From DATJYV01 sp035499415 (GTDB taxonomy: Bacteria > Bacteroidota > Ignavibacteria > UBA10030), in NCBI GenBank assembly GCA_035499415.1, contig DATJYV010000060.1, positions 1 through 7,313 on the forward strand: a stretch of DNA of 7,313 nt, given 5' to 3'. Every line of letters starts with the position of its first letter. The first letter of the stretch is position 1. Position numbers and translations under genes: made by a program. The notes beneath the pieces were generated by a model. The model made no database searches. It saw only the letters and a program-made list of their open reading frames with translations, and was not told the DNA's origin. Positions 5,411 through 7,313 of this stretch are shown piece after piece.

Positions 5411-7114
5411 ATGGATATCCAGAATAAAACGGTTCTCGTCCTCGGGGGCTGGGGGCTCGTCGGTTCCGCTGTTTGCAGGAAGCTCGTCACTGAACGGCCC
5501 AGGAAGCTCATCGTCACTTCTCTCCTCGAATCGGAGGCGCGTGAAGCCGTGCGGCAGCTGCTGGACGAATTTCCGCGCACGCGCAAGAGCTTGTTTGTCC
5601 CCTGGTGGGGAAATATTTTTCTGCGTCATTCGCTCAAGGATCGCCCGCGCGATGGACTGCTCAAAGACCCTTCCACGCGGGCAATGCTCATCGACGACCT
5701 CCTGGACGAGTTCACACAGGACGTCCTTGAACGGTCGGCAATATTCCACCTTCTCAAGCACTACCGGCCGGAGATTATCGTCGACTGCATCAATTCTGCC
5801 ACCGCCATTGCCTACCAGGACCTCTTTGAGGCGGCGCGCGTTGTGCGCCAGTCAATGAAGCAGGCAGGCAATGCCGACGGCCTGATTGAAGCGACCGAAC
5901 GGCTCCTCGCAGTTCAATACACGCCGCAGCTCATCCGCCACGTTCAGCTTCTCTACCGTTCGATGCAGATTGTCGGCACCCGTATCTATGTGAAGGTGGG
6001 GACGAGCGGAACGGGCGGCATGGGGCTGAATATCCCATACACCCACAGCGAGGAACGACCGTCGAGCGTCTTGCTGAGCAAGTCGTCCGTCGCCGGCGCC
6101 CACACGATGCTGCTCTTCCTGATGGGACGAACTCCCGACGCGCCGATCACCAAGGAGATCAAGCCGACTGCGGCCATCGCGTGGAAAAAAATTGGATACG
6201 GGGAAATTCGAAAGCGGGGAAAGGCGATCGAGCTCGTCGATTGTCCTCCGGAGTCCGGTACGGTGCTCGACAAATCGTTCGAACTCGCCCCCAAAAAGGG
6301 AGGATGGAAAACGCTCGGTGGCAGCCTCGAGGCGGTATTCATCGATACGGGAGAGAACGGAACTTTTTCACGAGCGGAGTTCGAGGCGATTTCGACTCCG
6401 GGCCAGATGGAATTCGTGACGCCGGAGGAGATAAGCGATTCGATCTTTTATGAGATCCGGGGCGGAAACACGGGGCACGACATCATCAACGCGCTCGATA
6501 ATGCAACGCTCAACCCCACGTACCGTGCCGGATTCACGTTCGACAGCGCGATGAAGCAGCTCAAGGCGCTCGAGGCAGACCATGGCGTCACAAGCGTCGC
6601 GTTCGAAATCCTCGGGCCGCCGCGCCTCTCCAAGCTTCTATACGAGGCGCACTTGCTGCACGTCTGCTTTCGAACGATGAAGGAGGTCGTTGAGACATCC
6701 GCCAGGATGATCTCTGAAAAAGTAGAAGCGCGAATCCGCTCAGACGCCGGGCTTCGCTCGAGAATCATTTCCATAGGGATCCCCATCCTGCTCGCAGACG
6801 GCAGGACACTGCTCCGTGGCCGGGAGGTCAAGATACCCCCCAACCGCGGGCAACAGGAGCTGCCCGTGACGGAGAAGTCGGTCAATCAATGGGCGCATGA
6901 CGGCTGGGTCGACCTCCGGAAGGAAAACCTGGAGCATTGGAGGTCCCGCTTTACCGCCATCATGGATGAAGTCGGCCGAATTCCAAAGAAGGACACATCG
7001 TCGCGCTACTTCCGAACGAGACTTTACTGGGACAACTTCAAAGAGATCGACGCGGGAAAACTCGTTGGATGGATCTTTTCTGAAGAAGAAAGGGGAATGA
7101 GAATGAAAGCGTGA
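5411..7114 (+). CDS. SDR-like Rossmann-fold protein of unknown function, 567 residues
   Basis: Residues 6-18 form a first Rossmann strand and nucleotide loop, KTVLVLGGWGLVG, with the spacing G12-x-x-G15-x-x-G18 typical of extended or atypical short-chain dehydrogenases binding NAD(P). A strand near 121-131 (EIIVDCINSAT) resembles the SDR strand that precedes the cofactor-binding loop. RIYVKVGTSGTGGMG at 191-205 carries a serine (Ser199) where SDRs have the catalytic one. The later stretch VLLSKSSVAGAH has a lysine (Lys224) in a helix-like setting, but the residue four places before it is Val220 rather than Tyr; the nearest tyrosine is Tyr210. Residues 60-115 and 136-185 look like helical insertions. 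The part after about 290 matches nothing I recognise and shows no signal peptide or membrane segment, so the protein is probably cytosolic. AGGA (5402-5405) lies 5 bases before the ATG. The protein is about twice the length of a common SDR. The fold is likely; activity and substrate are unknown. Confidence 0.8.
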   Translation: MDIQNKTVLVLGGWGLVGSAVCRKLVTERPRKLIVTSLLESEAREAVRQLLDEFPRTRKSLFVPWWGNIFLRHSLKDRPRDGLLKDPSTRAMLIDDLLDEFTQDVLERSAIFHLLKHYRPEIIVDCINSATAIAYQDLFEAARVVRQSMKQAGNADGLIEATERLLAVQYTPQLIRHVQLLYRSMQIVGTRIYVKVGTSGTGGMGLNIPYTHSEERPSSVLLSKSSVAGAHTMLLFLMGRTPDAPITKEIKPTAAIAWKKIGYGEIRKRGKAIELVDCPPESGTVLDKSFELAPKKGGWKTLGGSLEAVFIDTGENGTFSRAEFEAISTPGQMEFVTPEEISDSIFYEIRGGNTGHDIINALDNATLNPTYRAGFTFDSAMKQLKALEADHGVTSVAFEILGPPRLSKLLYEAHLLHVCFRTMKEVVETSARMISEKVEARIRSDAGLRSRIISIGIPILLADGRTLLRGREVKIPPNRGQQELPVTEKSVNQWAHDGWVDLRKENLEHWRSRFTAIMDEVGRIPKKDTSSRYFRTRLYWDNFKEIDAGKLVGWIFSEEERGMRMKA

Positions 7115-7136
7115 CCCCCCGTTTCAGGGCACCGCT

Positions 7137-7313
7137 CTACTCGTAGCGGAGCGCTTCGATGGGATCCAGGTTCGCAGCTTTCCAGGCAGGATAGACTCCA
7201 AACGCAACGCCGATGAACACGCAGAGTGAGAAACCGATGATGGCCCAGGCGAGCGGGAAAACCGGGGGAATGTTGAAGTAGAGCGCGGCAAGATTCCCCG
7301 CAAGAATTCCCAG
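7137..7313 (-). CDS. ABC transporter permease, MacB/FtsX type (C-terminal end only)
   Basis: The - strand reads 58 codons from the right edge to a TAG at 7137-7139; the rest of the gene lies beyond the window. The piece shows the end of one membrane helix (LGILAGNLAALYF), a short loop (NIPPVFP), a last membrane helix (LAWAIIGFSLCVFIGVAFGV), and then the tail YPAWKAANLDPIEALRYE. That tail is a hallmark of the FtsX-like permeases of MacB-type ABC systems, which move lipoproteins, peptides or drugs, or transmit mechanical signals across the inner membrane. Which of these applies cannot be told from this fragment. The gene converges on the 567-residue gene, with 22 bases between the two stop codons and no clear terminator for either. 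Confidence 0.93.
   Translation of the reverse strand: MGILAGNLAALYFNIPPVFPLAWAIIGFSLCVFIGVAFGVYPAWKAANLDPIEALRYE

Noticed and set aside
1070..7114. The five consecutive + strand genes as one new functional system
   Set aside because: Their gaps are 52-92 bases, there is no overlap or translational coupling, and the products (thioredoxin lipoprotein, exported hydrolase, ALDH, YbjQ, SDR-like) share no pathway I can name. Conserved co-occurrence in other genomes would be needed to revive the idea.
7132..7149. CCGCT/AGCGG hairpin at the convergent gene ends as a bidirectional terminator
   Set aside because: The stem is 5 bp, overlaps the permease stop codon and has no T run on either side.

Overview
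The window looks like ordinary chromosomal DNA from a Gram-negative bacterium. It is moderately GC-rich by eye. It carries a lipoprotein-type thioredoxin protein, a CsgG-family exported protein, two exported proteins with Sec signals, and a MacB-type ABC permease. This mix, together with frequently weak or absent Shine-Dalgarno sites, fits the Bacteroidota/Chlorobiota/Ignavibacteria side of the FCB group. That placement is inference from gene content and style; no rRNA or other marker gene is present.

Layout. Six complete genes run left to right on the + strand: a CsgG-family secreted protein with a FlgT-like C-terminal domain (66-965), followed by a clear intrinsic terminator (989-1021); a TlpA-like thioredoxin lipoprotein with a duplicated beta-rich N-terminal region (1070-2308); an exported alpha/beta hydrolase of the proline iminopeptidase type (2383-3330); an NAD-type aldehyde dehydrogenase (3383-4900); a small YbjQ/UPF0145 protein (4989-5318); and a 567-residue protein with an SDR-like Rossmann N-terminus and an unrecognised C-terminal half (5411-7114). 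The right edge holds the last 58 codons of a MacB/FtsX-type ABC transporter permease on the - strand (7137-7313), converging on the 567-residue gene with a 22-base gap.

How the genes relate. Only the first gene is clearly closed off by a terminator. The next five are separated by gaps of 52 to 92 bases, with no convincing terminators between them, so some co-transcription is possible. Their functions do not form a recognisable pathway. The first three products are exported: one periplasmic or secreted, one lipid-anchored, one exported hydrolase. The next three are predicted cytosolic.

I see no tRNA, rRNA, CRISPR array, transposase, integrase, phage gene, toxin-antitoxin pair or defence cassette. 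No stretch without a gene exceeds about 100 bases. I do not find evidence for a new multi-gene system. The best leads are the 567-residue SDR-like protein, whose YxxxK tyrosine appears to be missing, and the duplicated beta-domain in front of the thioredoxin fold.
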